Below, in pieces: positions 21,801 to 34,471 of a stretch of DNA of 64,000 nt. The notes under the pieces are model-generated. The model did no database searches. It was not told the DNA's origin and saw nothing but the letters and a program-made list of their open reading frames with translations. The stretch comes from Epiperipatus broadwayi (taxonomy: Eukaryota > Onychophora > Udeonychophora > Euonychophora > Peripatidae): the NCBI GenBank assembly GCA_028023455.1, contig JAQFVV010001052.1, forward strand, positions 58,683 through 122,682. Direction: 5' to 3'. Position numbers and translations under genes: made by a program. Numbering within the stretch: the stretch's first letter is position 1; each line of letters starts with the position of its first letter.

Positions 21801-23076
21801 GCAGCATCTTACTGTACATTTTTAGTTTTAAAATGGTCATAAATTCACTATGGTAATATAAAAATTTCTGGTTTTAGAGTGACTTGAAGCTATGAATGAA
21901 CATCTTCATGTGATGCACCAGTAAGGTTAACTTATTTTAACAACTAAGAAGTGAATTTTCTAACTGCATTCTTAAAAATTATTAAAAATATTTATAAAGT
22001 TTTACTATCTGAATTAACATACATATATATACATTCCAAGGTTATGACAAAATGGATAATAATTTGGATTTAATAAATAACAATCTAATCCTTTTTGGAA
22101 GGATAAAACAACACATATTATTAGTGTTGTTTAAAATGTTAAACTTTGTTATAACTTGCAAAAGATTATTTATTTAAATAAACTTTGAATGTTTAAAAGA
22201 AAAAAAGCAAACTCTTGGGATTGTATTTTTGAAAAATATCATTTCATGGATTTTCTTTATATGAATTTAATAAAGGAACTTTAATATAAGTGAACTTTAT
22301 GTATATGGACTTTGTTTAATATATATTATTCAAATGACAGGTCGTATGTTTCATTTATTTCACCTTTATTTGTATTATTATTGTTGTTAAGATCATATAT
22401 ATATGAATACCAGAAAAAAAAATTTAGTAACTTTAAACTAAAATTTAAAGAATTATAGTAAATTTTTATTTAGTCATTTGTTTTTGCTAACTTATAGATG
22501 ATCCTAAGTAATAAATTATTTGTAATATAACAATTATAATAGATTGATTATTTTTATTTGTGATTTAAATAATTAATAAGTGACAAAAACAGATTTGCAT
22601 TTTCTTTTGTATATATATTATCCATTGTAAATAATGAATCAATATTTTCTTTGTGGTCAAAATGTGAAACATTTTAGCATCATATTATAGTTGAAACAAA
22701 ATAACATTTTATAACAAACTGTTTCATATTATTAATCAATATCTTATTTGTTTTGTAAATAAAATTATTGTTTATTTATTAAACTTGATTATTTGATTTG
22801 GTAGGTATATGATATAATAATAATAATTTAAAATCTTTATGCAAGCATAAACATTTAAAATTTAATTAACAAAATAGTATAGATTTTACACTTTATTAAA
22901 ATTCAGTAATTATTAAAGGTAAACCTAATGCTTTCATATACAACAATTGGTGTTATTTAAACAAAAGAGCTAGTTGATAAATTATTGATACAAACTTTAT
23001 ATATAATCATCAAGCTTAAATAATTTTATTTATCTTTTAACATTATTATAAATTTTAGTACATAACTAGTAAAAGT
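18880..23076. other. Long gene-less stretch
   Basis: This is AT-rich sequence with no recognised element. Two less AT-rich islands stand out: about 20440-20700, and 20930-21070, which contains the small open frame listed separately. I see no splice-site and exon pattern that I can support. Confidence 0.45.
20877..21089 (+). other. Small unrecognised open frame (70 codons)
   Basis: The frame begins with a non-ATG codon and its central part (REQCSLYANLTDVNDYRF, then GDARPSLKYRNRYF) has mixed, protein-like composition unlike the surrounding A/T runs. I do not recognise the family. It could be an old exon, a fragment of an unknown element, or chance. A polypyrimidine-AG sequence (TCTCTATCATTTCAG) sits inside it near 21055, which does not help a simple exon model. 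Confidence 0.2.
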
Positions 23077-23755
23077 AATTAAAACAGGCAAAACTCTCCA
23101 TACGTATTGCCACTCAAGGTGATCCAGAATAATCAATGAATGTCAGAAGGCTTGTGCATAAAATCCCCATCTAGTGCCTACTCATCCAATATCCCCAGAC
23201 TAGTTTCTGGCTTGTGGCCTTTGTCAGTGAGAAGCCTTGGATCTGAGAATACTGCACCTAAATCTTAGGATCTAATGCAACCCTCCAGCAGCCACATTTT
23301 ATCTCTACTTAACTACAAAACTATGAGTTTTAAATTGAAAACACTATAATATTTTCAATTCAAGCTCATTAGTTTATATAGTCATATAGGTCTGAACTCA
23401 GTTCAGTACCTATACATTTTGGTGTCTTTGATTCTTTAATAACCATAGCCACCACTATCTTATTAGGCAGGATTGGTTTTTAAGCCAATACACTACATAT
23501 GATCACCATTTTTTATGCTTACTTGTAGCTGTTATTAAAACAGGCAAAACTCTCCATATGTATTTGCCACTCAATGCAAGCCAGAGTAATCAATGGATGC
23601 CATAAGGCTTGTGCATACATAAAATCCCCATCTAGTACCTATTCATCCAATATCCCTAGACTAATTTCTGGAATCCATTGATTACGCTGGCTTGCATTGA
23701 GTGGTAATAGTAATGAGCAAACATAAAAGATGGTGATCATGTGATGTTTATTGGG
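23077..23755 (-). mobile_element. HHR-B tandem copy with inverted end
   Basis: The start segment AAAACAGGCAAAACTCTCCA occurs at 23081 and again at 23537, giving a 456-nt unit repeated head to tail on the minus strand. The second unit is truncated and turns into an inverted end (TTGCATTGAGTGG and GATGGTGATCATGTGATG). A tandem arrangement of this family shows that it is not a simple inverted-repeat DNA transposon. No ORF of note. I found no clear TSD. Confidence 0.7.
23192..23233 (-). ncRNA. Degenerate hammerhead-like motif (HHR-B)
   Basis: On the minus strand the order is TTCTCA, CTGACAA, GGCC/AAGCC-type helix II, GAAA, palindromic ACTAGT, C, TGGGGA. The G8 position is A, so the core is not intact. 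Confidence 0.4.
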
Positions 23756-24330
23756 TTAATAATAAAAGGGTTATTTCATGAATTAATCATGATATAAACT
23801 ATTAACTAATATATCTGCTATAAATTTTCAAATGAATTATTTTATTTTGTTTATTACAATTTTAAGATCCAGTCAGGTTATCATTTGTTTAATAAATAAA
23901 TATTATTAATGGATTTTTAAAACTTTTTCTAATATGGATATTTGAATTACACTATTATTAATGTGTAAATAAAATTATTGCTTAAATTTATTCCATTACA
24001 GATTTGACTTGTTCACTTTGGTAGACCCTGTTAACTTCAGTTAGGTAATTTATATTGTTGCAGATTTAGTGTACCCAATAATTTGAGGCAGCTATAAGAG
24101 GACTTGTCCAATTTATACCATCACAATTCACATCATATTCATGATTAGTCTGCTGAGAAAATTAATTTTTTATTGATTTGAATGCTATTTGACTTTTGGT
24201 TTATTACATATTCATTTTGTATAATGAACCATGCCTTTTTTATTTTATATTTGCGATCATTTCTTTCTTTGCACATGACTTTAACAAACAGCTTTGAACC
24301 TGATACAATACTCTGAATCCTTCATCTCGA

Positions 24331-25145
24331 TTGAAGAGTGTCAAAGTACTCAAAAGAATCCTTGCTAAAAACAAAATTACATGTGTGAAGAAAGACAAAG
24401 GACATTGCTTCAAATTGATAAGTAATGACAAGTTTAAAGAGAAAATGTTGACACAAATTGCTGCTTTAAAGTTTAATAGACTTAACAATTACAACATCAA
24501 AACCAAAAAAAGACAAATTTTATTTATAATAAAATTTATATTAAAAAATATACAAATAAATATATGATAGGTGACAATGCTTGCAAATGTATCCACCTAG
24601 CATTCTATTGCCTAGATTATTCACAAATAGGAAAATGCACAAGAAACATCATCCACTTACACTAATGATAGACTTTAATGGAGCATACTACCATGAAACT
24701 TACACAATTGTCACACAATTGCTAAAAGAATAATTAAGTTTTGGCAAACATGTCATAAAATGCTATTTGAATTTGTAGACATTATTAAAAGTGCTATTAT
24801 TTCTAAAGAATAAAAAATGGCCTCTTTTGATGTAACAGAATTTGTGACAATTAATCATAATGAGTCAATAAAAATTATCTATGAATTATTAAGAAGCAAG
24901 ACTACAAACATATATAAAAGGGAATTTATCCTAGAGTTTTTAAATTGGATAGATAACAACATTGTGATTACATACAAAGGGCAAGAATATGAGATGATGG
25001 CCTTAGCCAATGGGCTTATTCATTAGTGCAATCATATGCAGTCAGACTCTGGATTATAAAGAAATAAATATAATACATCCTATATTAAACACACAAAAAA
25101 TTATATTTATGTTTTGTGGATGATGTCTTTGTAAGTGCATCTTAC
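24331..25145 (+). pseudogene. PLE reverse transcriptase remnant
   Basis: The frame 24331-24567 matches the N-terminal PLE pattern (KRILAKNKITCVKKDKGHCF, where PLEs have a K-x-DKG block). The frame 24817-25026 has motif A as MASFDVTEFVTINHNESI (PLEs: FDVTSLFTNIP-like) followed by VITYKGQEYEMMALANGL, the B-motif region that normally reads QxxGxxMGS. A degraded motif C (YVDD turned into VLWMM through a shift) follows near 25110-25125. It differs clearly from the PLE at 7.6-14.1 kb, so two PLE lineages are present. Confidence 0.7.
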
Positions 25146-25149
25146 AAGA

Positions 25150-28090
25150 TTTCATCATTTTCCAATCTTTTTTTGTTTTTGGTTACTTACAATTCTTTTA
25201 TACTTTACTTTAATAAATTGTATGTTCTTATATTAAGCTTAATAAGTGAGTGTTAGTAATTGGGTGTCACACTTTGTTGCTTATTATTCTGTCTTAATTT
25301 TATCTTTGTCTGGTTGCTATTATGCCTTTGTCCATTGTATTTTTTTTTCATAACTTATTTATTGCCATATTTCACAAGCTGTAAGTGGTGCTTTCCCTCA
25401 TATTTTAATAATTTGTTTTCTTGGTAAGTATTTTAAGCATTGCTTAAAGTATTTTTTCCATCCTTTATCAAGTTTTTTAAATCCAGTTATATTTTTTATT
25501 ATCGAATATTAATGAACATCTCATTTCCCATATTGTTCTAATTGTTATAAGTACCATAGAATTGTATGGATCAAATCTCTTGGTATGTTTGTTAATCATA
25601 TCTTATAGATTAATGATTGGGGCTTTGAATACTTTTATCCTTATTTGTTTAAATACTCTTTATTCTTTGACCAGGTAAGCAAATGTTTCTTTGCTGTTCT
25701 TGCAGATTGTACATCCTGGTTCTAGATTAATACTTAGTTTTTTATTTAAAAGTGTTATCATGGGGTGTATCCCATTCATCAATTTATAGATGGTTTTCAT
25801 GTATTTTTGGGGTGTATAGATTGACTGAAAGTTTCTTAGAATTCTAATTACAGATATGTTTAGCCATGATTTTTTTTCTGATACTTGTTACTTTTTTTAA
25901 GGATACTGTATTTTAGCCCTTCTAAATTAGGTGTATTTAGCTCATCTTGTAAATCCTTATATGCTATAAGTATGTTGACCACAAAAAATCTTGTTTCTTT
26001 TTTCATCTTTTTATACCGTTTTATGTTGTATTCTGGTGAATTTAAAGGTTTACTCCTTATTATATTTATTAGAGTTGTTGCTTTAATAAATGACACATAT
26101 TTTTTTAGATCTATTACATTGATCCCTTTTTTATTAATTGGTAATTGTGACATTGACATTGATATTATTTTGGTTGTCTTTCTTCAAATGTACTTTTTTG
26201 CTATTCTGTTTATTTCATTTACTGTATTGTTGTATAGGTTTATCCAAGGGCCATAGTAACTTAATATTCCTGTGTCTATTCCATTAAATATTTTGGCTCT
26301 AGTTACTTCTTATAGTTTTATGGATGAAAGATTTTTTGGCTACTTTATGAATGATTATCTTGTTTAGATATCTGTTCATCTTTGTTTTCAATTGGTATAA
26401 AGGAATTCCTAGGAACATTGATGGATTTGCTTGGAAATCACTGGGAATTTTTTTCCCAGTTTCTAGTTGCCATGCAGCTGATTTGCATGGTTGTATTATT
26501 CCTCCTGTTTGTTTTTGAAATTTTTCAAGTATGTTGATAATAATTTGCATGTTGTAAATACCTTGGAATATTATTACCATGTCATCAATGAATACAATTG
26601 TTTGAATTTTTGCACTCAAGTGTGATAGATATATGCCTGGAACTTTGTTTTGTATTTCTATAATCATTGGGTCCAAATAGATTGCAAACAAGAGAGATGC
26701 TAGTTGTGATCCTTGTGGGATTCCCTTTTGGAGAATAAAGGAGTTAGATTTTCTCATATAATTCTTTAAGGATATACTGCCATTATTTAAGTAATTTTTA
26801 TTGCATTTACCATGTATCTGTGTTCAGGTACTAATTCATTTGTTGTGTTTATTAAGTATGACCAATTTACTAGATCAAAAGCTGACTTATAATCAACTTT
26901 GATAGCATAATATTGCATTAGTTTTTGTTTCTTTGCATATTTTATTGCTTTTTGGATCCCAATAACCGCATTAACTGCTCTTTTCCCTTTTATCGCATGG
27001 TGGACTGCTGAGATCTTGGAGCTCACCAACTTGTGCAATCTCTTTAGTAGTATCCTCACAAGAATTTTAGGGTCTATATCTTCTATTGATATATGTCACA
27101 TTTCTTCTATTTTAGGTATTTGTATCAGTTTATCTTTTTTTAATCTAAACACCACTCTATTATTCATGTATGGCCAGCTTATTCTTTCACTACATATTTG
27201 GTTGAAATATTTCCACATTGTGTGTATTAAGGACTAACTTAACATTTTATAAATTGTGGCTGGTATTTTGTCATTTGCCAATGTTATGTTCATTTTTAGT
27301 TTATCTATCTCTGTCTGGATTTCTTGCTTTGTTATATATTGTTTGGGTTCTTCTAGGGCTATGCTTTTATATTCCTTTACACTGGTTTTTCTTTCACCAA
27401 ATTTTATTTTTATCATTTCCAGAATTTTCTCATCTATCATTATACCCAATACTTATTTACCTTCTTCAGTTTTCATCGTATTAGTTCCTTTCATGTGTGG
27501 TATATATATCCTCACATAATTTATCATTGGCTTGGAGATTTTACCAAGATTGGGATTAATTTTCAGAGCATTATTATTTGAGTTTCTTGTTCAGTAATTA
27601 ATATATTTTATTGTGCTCTTCTTGTAAGTTAATAATTAAATGATGATTGGGTTTTAGTTTTTTAAGATCTTGAAGTAGGTTTTGTATTTCTGTTATATGG
27701 TTTTTCAATTGGTTATTAGTTAAATTTCTTTGTGATGCTTTTTTGCATTTTTCAAATATCTCTTTGTTTATTTTATATCAGGCAATGCATTGTGGCAATT
27801 TAGTCTCATATGTATAGTAGTGTAGGGTGACCAATATATTTGATATTTGATCAATTTTTAATTTTATGTAATCTCTTATTATTTTGTTTATTGAAAATAT
27901 ATATTGTTTTCTGTTTATTTTGTGGTGATTGTTCTTACTTTAATTGAACATTCATTGACTACTTCATCAATATTCAATTCTTCATGCTCTTTTCCTTCCC
28001 ATTCTGTTTCCATCTCATTCACTACTATGATATTAACCTTTCTCATATTAGAGAATACATAGACATAAAATCTAAAGTACATACATTTCA
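25150..28090 (-). mobile_element. Decayed L1/Tx1-like LINE nested in the PLE
   Basis: On the minus strand, in order from about 28070 downward, are a charged linker, a frame ending in ANDKIPATIYKMLS (27234-27449), motif A (AIKVDYKSAFDLVNW, frame 26787-27059), motif B (GIPQGSQLASLLFAIYL) and motif C (VFIDDMVIIF) in the frame 26299-26757, the SMFLGIPLY block, and a C-terminal stretch (NKKGINVIDLKKY, frame 25860-26159). It is 5'-truncated, with no endonuclease seen. A possible imperfect TSD is ATTTCATCATTT at 25149-25160 against a similar 13-mer at 28087-28099. It is related in style to the 53.0-59.1 kb element. Confidence 0.7.
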
Positions 28091-28129
28091 TAAATTTGCA
28101 AGGGTAAAAAAATTTTTATACCACAATTA

Positions 28130-28760
28130 TTATTTGTGTTAATATGAATCAGATAGAACTGAAAACATTCAACATTATATGGATGACTTGATAAAAGCAG
28201 ACTGTTACAGAATGCACATACATAGAGATATAGAGCAATCCAAAACCAAAATAATTAATAAGGTGTACAATCATAGAAATAATACACTGGATTGCTAAAC
28301 CATAATTATCATGTATGGGTCATAAAATAACACATATATGTTTGGATAAATCCAATACTGAATTCAAAATCTTCATCAATTTAAATAAGCTTATTAACAA
28401 TGCAAAGGACAAAATTTTAACATTGGACTGTCCAAATGTGGTGTAAACTGCAGCCAAAAAGCCTGCCATTATATATATTATTGTGAGATTAGGGAAAATC
28501 TTAAAACTAGAATGACTCAACAGTCATTAAAGTATAAAAAAATCTAAGATTAAACCTGAAACTATTAATTCCTCTGTCTATCATAGTGGCATAATTGTGA
28601 TCTGAGTGTTGTTAAAGTTATGTGTAATAAAAGAAACACTTGCAAATGTAAAATAAAAGAGACATGGTTCCCTGTACAAAATGAATATGTAATAAACCAA
28701 AAATCAAATAGCAATCACATCAACAAAAAATTAATGTTCTCAGCAGATTAACCATGAATA
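28130..28760 (+). pseudogene. PLE GIY-YIG endonuclease remnant
   Basis: Near 28440-28520 the plus strand reads CSQKACHYIYYCEIRENL then KTRMTQ, which fits the C-x-x-x-C and YIGET-xx-LKTRM core of PLE nucleases. VYHSGI follows near 28580, where an H-containing block is expected. Several shifts and stops separate these pieces. It forms the 3' part of the element whose RT remnant is at 24331-25145. Confidence 0.6.
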
Positions 28761-28773
28761 TAATGTGAATGTG

Positions 28774-31189
28774 TTGAAAGTGTACTTGATACCATAAATG
28801 TTACTAAATTTTATATTTAAAGTCAGTTTTAGTATTTTTACATTTATCAAAATGTAATTGTATAACTATAAACTACAATTTAAGCAATATTACTGCATCT
28901 AATTTTAATTTCAATCTATTGAAATAATTAATACCTGTGGGATATTTCTAACAAATTAGATTTATAATAGAATAATTTATTTGTGTTATTGATAAATTAT
29001 TTTATCAGATCTTTATTTTTATTTATAGTACTCATTAATGTACATAAAACTTTGCTTCACAATTTTCTTGATAATAATCATCATCAAATGTTATGTTTTA
29101 CAGTATTTAAATTTAGTTACAAAAGCTGTTTATTACATTTGTGCATTCAATTACAAATAGCTGTCGATTAAAAGTTGCTGATAATGAAAACCAGCATAAG
29201 ATATGATTACTTATTATTATTATTATTATACATTTCCTGTCCAATTACAAATAACTGTCTAACATAGGATATTCCTGATCATCATCAGCTGGTGTGATTT
29301 GGTTTGATTTTCTGTTTATTGCTTATATTCCATTACAATGAGACATCAGCATATGATCAGTTTATTGTATATATGATTTATTGCAATATTTTATTTTATT
29401 ATATATAGTATAAAAGATGAAACTATTTAAAATAATACAATCATATAGACAAAGATAAGTTGATAATTTTATATATAAATGCTTCAGTTAATATATAATT
29501 ATTTTCAGGAGTGGTTGTGTATCAGGCTCCTAAAAATAATTATATATGAAGATACTTGAATCTTCATGATAGTAGATTATTATTTACTTTTTAGACAAAT
29601 TTATATAAGATTTTATGCTTATATAAATACTGTATATACACAATAATTATATTTTTTTGATTTAATATTTTTTTCAAAAAGTGTACTTCGATTTTTTCCT
29701 CCATTGACTATAAGTCAGATTCACAATGCTTTTGTAAATCTTTATTAATCTCAAGACTATTAAATAAAGACACAACTTTTAAACAAATTATTATAAACTT
29801 AGTTGTATACCATATCGGCAAAAAATGTTTTCACTACTGTAGAAAATACTCAAGTATTTATATATTTAGAGAGAACATATGATATCAAAGACCAAATTTA
29901 GCGTTTTCTTTTAATAGACATACTGCATTACCTAAGGCCAGCAAAAATGATTTTAAAAAAATTCCCACACAAATCCTGGATAATAATTGGGGTAACAGTC
30001 ATTCAACTTTAAAACAATGACATCACTCGCCATTTTTCATAACTCTGCTTTATTTAAATTATTTAGGATTTCCTTTGACGGAAAGAGCAATACAAAAGAG
30101 GGAAGTAATCTGAAAATTGGTAGTCTGTAATTTATTACATCACAACTTGTAGAAATCCTGTTCAAATTGCTCTAAATTTTTATAGAGTAAGATTTTAAAA
30201 TTGACTTTTAATAATTTAAATACAATATATATCTAAGTACCTTATATAATTTTTTTCGTCTAGTTTTGAGTGCGTAATTTTTTATTAAACAAAAAAAAAC
30301 TTTTACTGCCAAAATATTAATGTTATAACTCATCACTTAATGATTAACAGTATATCAAGTGTTCAAAATTTGAACATATACTGATGTATACACATATGAC
30401 TATATATAAATAAAATATAAAGGCAAAATTGCTTTTAAATAGCGCTCTGCAAAATAAAGACATCTTCACCTATTTCCCATGGACGAACAGCAAAAGCTTA
30501 TAAACATCTTGGTGGTAAAAGCCATTTAAAATTTTTTTGCATACTCATTTCATTTACAGCTAAGAATAAATTTGTTGTACATAGACTGTATTCTAAAAAG
30601 TATACCAATCTCCTTCTTACTCTCCAAACTTATACTTATAGATTCTGAAAATGTAAAATAATAGGCTCCTACTTATGAGCTGCATTTTGATATGTAGGTT
30701 CCATTTGTCACATCAAGGCTCACATAGCTCCAACAAGTTAAACATATTACTTTGTCTTTGAAAATATGTTAAATAAATTTACTCTGTCAGTGCATATTAA
30801 TACATAAATTATTTTTAATGGTTGTTTGTAACCCTATTATACTTGATATAATTTATAATTTTAATGGATTACAAATGGATTTGGATTTTTTTAATGCAGT
30901 TTATGTAGCTGCATATTGATGGCTACTCATAATGTTCTAAATTACTTTGTATGCCTCTTAATAATGTACTGGCCTTAATCATTTTATAATATAGCTCTAA
31001 ATGTGAGATATTAAAATAAATTATAAAGATGGCAGGCAATGATAAAGTACCACCAATGACCATCACTTAATATCTTACTGCTTAGTTATTTAAATTTGCT
31101 TTTGAGCATAGAATATACAATTCTTTAATAACACTAAAAGAATTTTATGAAATTCTTTTGTATAATTAGTAAGAGAGAATTAAAAAAAA
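28774..31189. other. Gene-less AT-rich stretch
   Basis: I see simple A/T-rich sequence, a short TTA run near 29210-29230, and no gene or known repeat. Confidence 0.45.
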
Positions 31190-31650
31190 AGATTAATTAA
31201 ATGGTATGGGTGGAGTGTACTAGGGTATGGTTATGAAACAAAGGCTGATGAGTACTAAAATTAGAAACAAATTTGGAAACCTTTGAAATGTGGACATGGA
31301 GAAAAATAGAAAAAAATCAGATGGATGAATAAAATAAAGAAGTTTTGAAAATAAGCAAAAAAAAAATTGATTGATGAAATTAGAGAGAGAAATTGGATTG
31401 GATATATATTAAGAAGAAAGTATAGTTTAATGAAAAATGTTTTGGAAGGAATGGTGAGTGGAAACAAGAAGAAAGAATGGAAAAGATTGAAATTATTGGA
31501 TAATATAAGAGATGGCAAGGGTTACATAGAATTAAAGAGCTGGGCAATGAAATGAATTGAGTGGGAAAATGGTTGAACTGATATGTCTATTCTGGACCTC
31601 TCCATAGATCAGAATAATTTTGATGAATATAGAGTTATATATATTTATGT
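31190..31650 (+). mobile_element. LINE 3' end fragment
   Basis: The frame 31367-31555 encodes IDEIRERNWIGYILRRKY, then LEGMVSGNKKKEWKRL, then LLDNIRDG. This is the usual C-terminal tail after the RT domain in several LINE clades (a W-x-G-x-x-x-R block followed by EGM and a Lys-rich stretch). Upstream, out of frame, a YGYETK remnant of the preceding YGSE block is visible at about 31225. The catalytic domains are absent, so this is a heavily 5'-truncated copy. Confidence 0.65.
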
Positions 31651-33857
31651 GTAAATATTTAATCAAAATTAGAAAGTATTTAATTGGGCCACCTTTAATC
31701 AATAATATCTACATGAATTTTAAATACATATATATATATAAATTGGGTGAACATTAAAATTCAAATGATGTAAATTTTCTATAAAATTAAAATATATAAC
31801 TATCAATGAAATAACAAAATATAAATGTTTATAAAACATTTAAAATATAAAATATATATTGATATTTCATTTATATATATTTTATTTACATTTTTTGTAT
31901 AAAATTGAATTTTTCGTCTTATTTATGCAAGCAATCTCAAGTTTGTAAATATTTTATATTTTACAGGTTATTGCTTGATGATTGCATATGTCTGTTTTTT
32001 TTGACAAGATTTCTTAGCAACATATAAAAAAAAAGAGTAACAAAGTCATTTTATTATTAGTTCTCAAAGGCAGACTACACAATTTCTCTTTTACTTGATT
32101 AGTGTCATGCAGTTTTCATAAAATACCTTGATAAGTGAGATAGTCTATACTATGAACAAAATAATTAAATTATTGAACTATACATTTTATCAATGATTTA
32201 TTTATTAGATTATTCATTTTTCTTATATTTACTTCCCAACTATCGATTTACTTTTATTTCAGTGATGTTGATGTGATATTATAGCATTTTTATATGTGTA
32301 CTATTTTCTTTCTCGCAAAACACTGAAATTTGTTGAATTAAATATATATATATTAATTTTCAGCATTTTGATCTTTTTATGTATAGGTCACCTTTAAGGT
32401 ATAACATATATGTATATTAAATATACACATCCTTCCAATTTAACAAATGAAATAAGAAAATGAGAATATTAAAATTTTCATTATTCTAAAAAAAAAACAT
32501 CATTATATATATATTATAAATATATAATTTTTTATATTGGTATTATCATCAATAAAATTGATAAAAGCAATAGTAATATAAGAAATTACAAATTTGTTAG
32601 TGTATAAAAAATGTAAATATATATGATCTTTAAAAGAGTCATGAATATATTTATTTCAATATTCTCATTGTTTTATTAATTTAATTTATAGGATATGTAT
32701 ATATTCAATATATTGTAATGGTCAAAACATGTTGATCCATCTAACATGAGCTGAAACTCATAAAATGTACTTCAAACCCAGTCAAGCCCAAGATTTAGGC
32801 CAGGGACCAATCTGAATTCAAACCCATTCCCTACGCCCCAGATCAAACATCTAATGAATAACATATAATGATATCACATTATAACTTAATTACATTAGGC
32901 CTATGCATGGTTGTATGTGTGGAAGGGGAGAAAAGGAAATTCGAACGACTCAAATAAGTTTAGAAAATAAAAAATAGTTTAATATAATGAATTAATTATA
33001 TACATTAATGTGTGCATGAATGAGTGATCTCCCAAATGGTAGATAATTACATATTTGGATTCACGCTGACAATTTTTATATGTTCTTTTATAAACTAAAT
33101 AATATATATAAATTAACACACACCTTTGGTGGGTACGGTATTGAGATGTTAATCATTTATTAAAAAAATTACATAATATTGCTATTAACACTTTGGTTTA
33201 TAGTTCTGAAACACAGTGATTAACATATTATTTCGGGGGGCGTTCCAAGATTCATTATATATATAAGAAAACTATTTTTACACCAATGCGGTTGTGAATA
33301 TAATATTAAAAAAATTATATTTGGTTATAAGACAAAATATTTATCAACAATTCTTTGAATTAATATTAGGAAGGAAGAACGCTTGATTTTCCCCAAGGCA
33401 TAAACTCTAAAATATGGAAACAACAAATTACAATGGTGGGATTGTATAATAAGACTAAAATAACATTATTAATTAATCTAGCTAATAGTATTCAGAATTT
33501 ACATTTATATTTGAGCAGAGCATAATTTTAATATTACAGCATTAAAATTAGGTCATGAAGCAAAAACTATTAATGAACTAAGAAGTGGCAGTACTGACAT
33601 AATGGCGAAAAAATCAAAATAAAGTCGGGCTTCTGGACGAAAAATGAAATCTAAGACCCCCTTCTTAGGGCAGTGCTTAGAGAAATGTGGTTAGCCATGG
33701 TGAGGGCCAGGCATACTGGATTAACCTGCACACAGAGGACTTTTTATATGGAATAGGTCCCAGGAAGCTCAACTATCCACAGGACAGGACATAAAAAGAA
33801 ATCTATGGCTTTGATCCTGTCACAACCCCCAGATTAGAAGCATATATATATATATAT
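31651..33857. other. Gene-less stretch, less AT-rich at its right end
   Basis: Most is A/T-rich low-complexity DNA. About 32760-32850 and 33610-33840 are richer in C and G and look like fragments of an unidentified element, the second lying directly before the hammerhead dimer. No coding frame is supported. Confidence 0.4.
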
Positions 33858-33956
33858 AAGTATAGAGGATTTGAACTCAGATTTTCCAGCACCCTTCAAC
33901 TATCCATGCTATCTCATGATACACATGACCACACCCATGTAGAAAAGATTAATAAT

Positions 33957-34001
33957 CACCAATATACGTATTTCATGCTAAACCAGCACTCATCAGTTGG
34001 T
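33957..34001 (-). ncRNA. Hammerhead ribozyme motif, HHR-C copy 1
   Basis: Reading the minus strand, helix I is ACCAA/TTGGT. The core CTGATGA corresponds to plus positions 33990-33996. Helix II is GTGCT/AGCAT with loop GGTTT (one G-U pair at its base). GAA is followed by the perfect palindrome ATACGTAT as helix III, with A at the cleavage position (AUA triplet, within the NUH rule). All invariant core bases are present. Confidence 0.75.
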
Positions 34002-34426
34002 TCAGACTATCATCTGTAACACATATCAATGCTCAGTTTATATTAAGATAGCAAATCTTCATACTTTAATAGAAAGGCTTCAATCCACTGCAACCTCCAA
34101 CTTTTCAGCCATCCATATCATTGAAAATCTGATGATGAAAACTCAAACCCCATGCTGATGCTAATATTATTGTCATGCCCATGTTTACCTGAAGTCACTC
34201 TGACCCCTCATGTATAGGACAGTATCCATTAAATACATATAAGAGGGATGGACAGGATACAAGCTTAATATGTAAATATTTGAAACCAGGCACTCTTCAC
34301 AATCCTGGGAGCTTAATTGTAAGTATAGAGGATTTGAACTCAGATTTTCCAGCACCCTTCAACTATCCACACTGTCTCATACAACTGATACACATGACCA
34401 CACACATGTACAAAAGATTAATAATC

Positions 34427-34471
34427 ACCAATATATGTATTTCGTGCTAAACCAGCACTCATCAGTTGGTC
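34427..34471 (-). ncRNA. Hammerhead ribozyme motif, HHR-C copy 2
   Basis: This copy has the fully canonical arrangement: CTGATGA (plus 34460-34466), then helix II GTGCT/AGCAC with the standard G-C first pair, loop GGTTT, and GAAA. Helix III is ATACATAT, three pairs around CA. Helix I is ACCAA/TTGGT. The base change in helix II relative to copy 1 restores a Watson-Crick pair. The predicted cleavage triplet is AUA. It is the best hammerhead candidate in the window. Confidence 0.82.

Larger units (their letters stand above)
24122..28773 (+). mobile_element. Second Penelope-like element with inverted ends, split by a LINE
   Basis: The outer 165 nt at 24122-24290 are an imperfect inverted copy of the element's own 3' end at 28610-28773. 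Between them the plus strand carries PLE coding remnants at 24331-25140 (RT) and 28130-28760 (endonuclease), interrupted by a minus-strand L1/Tx1-like LINE from about 25150 to 28090. An inverted 3'-end fragment at the 5' side is a known feature of PLE insertions. All coding parts are heavily decayed. Confidence 0.7.
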
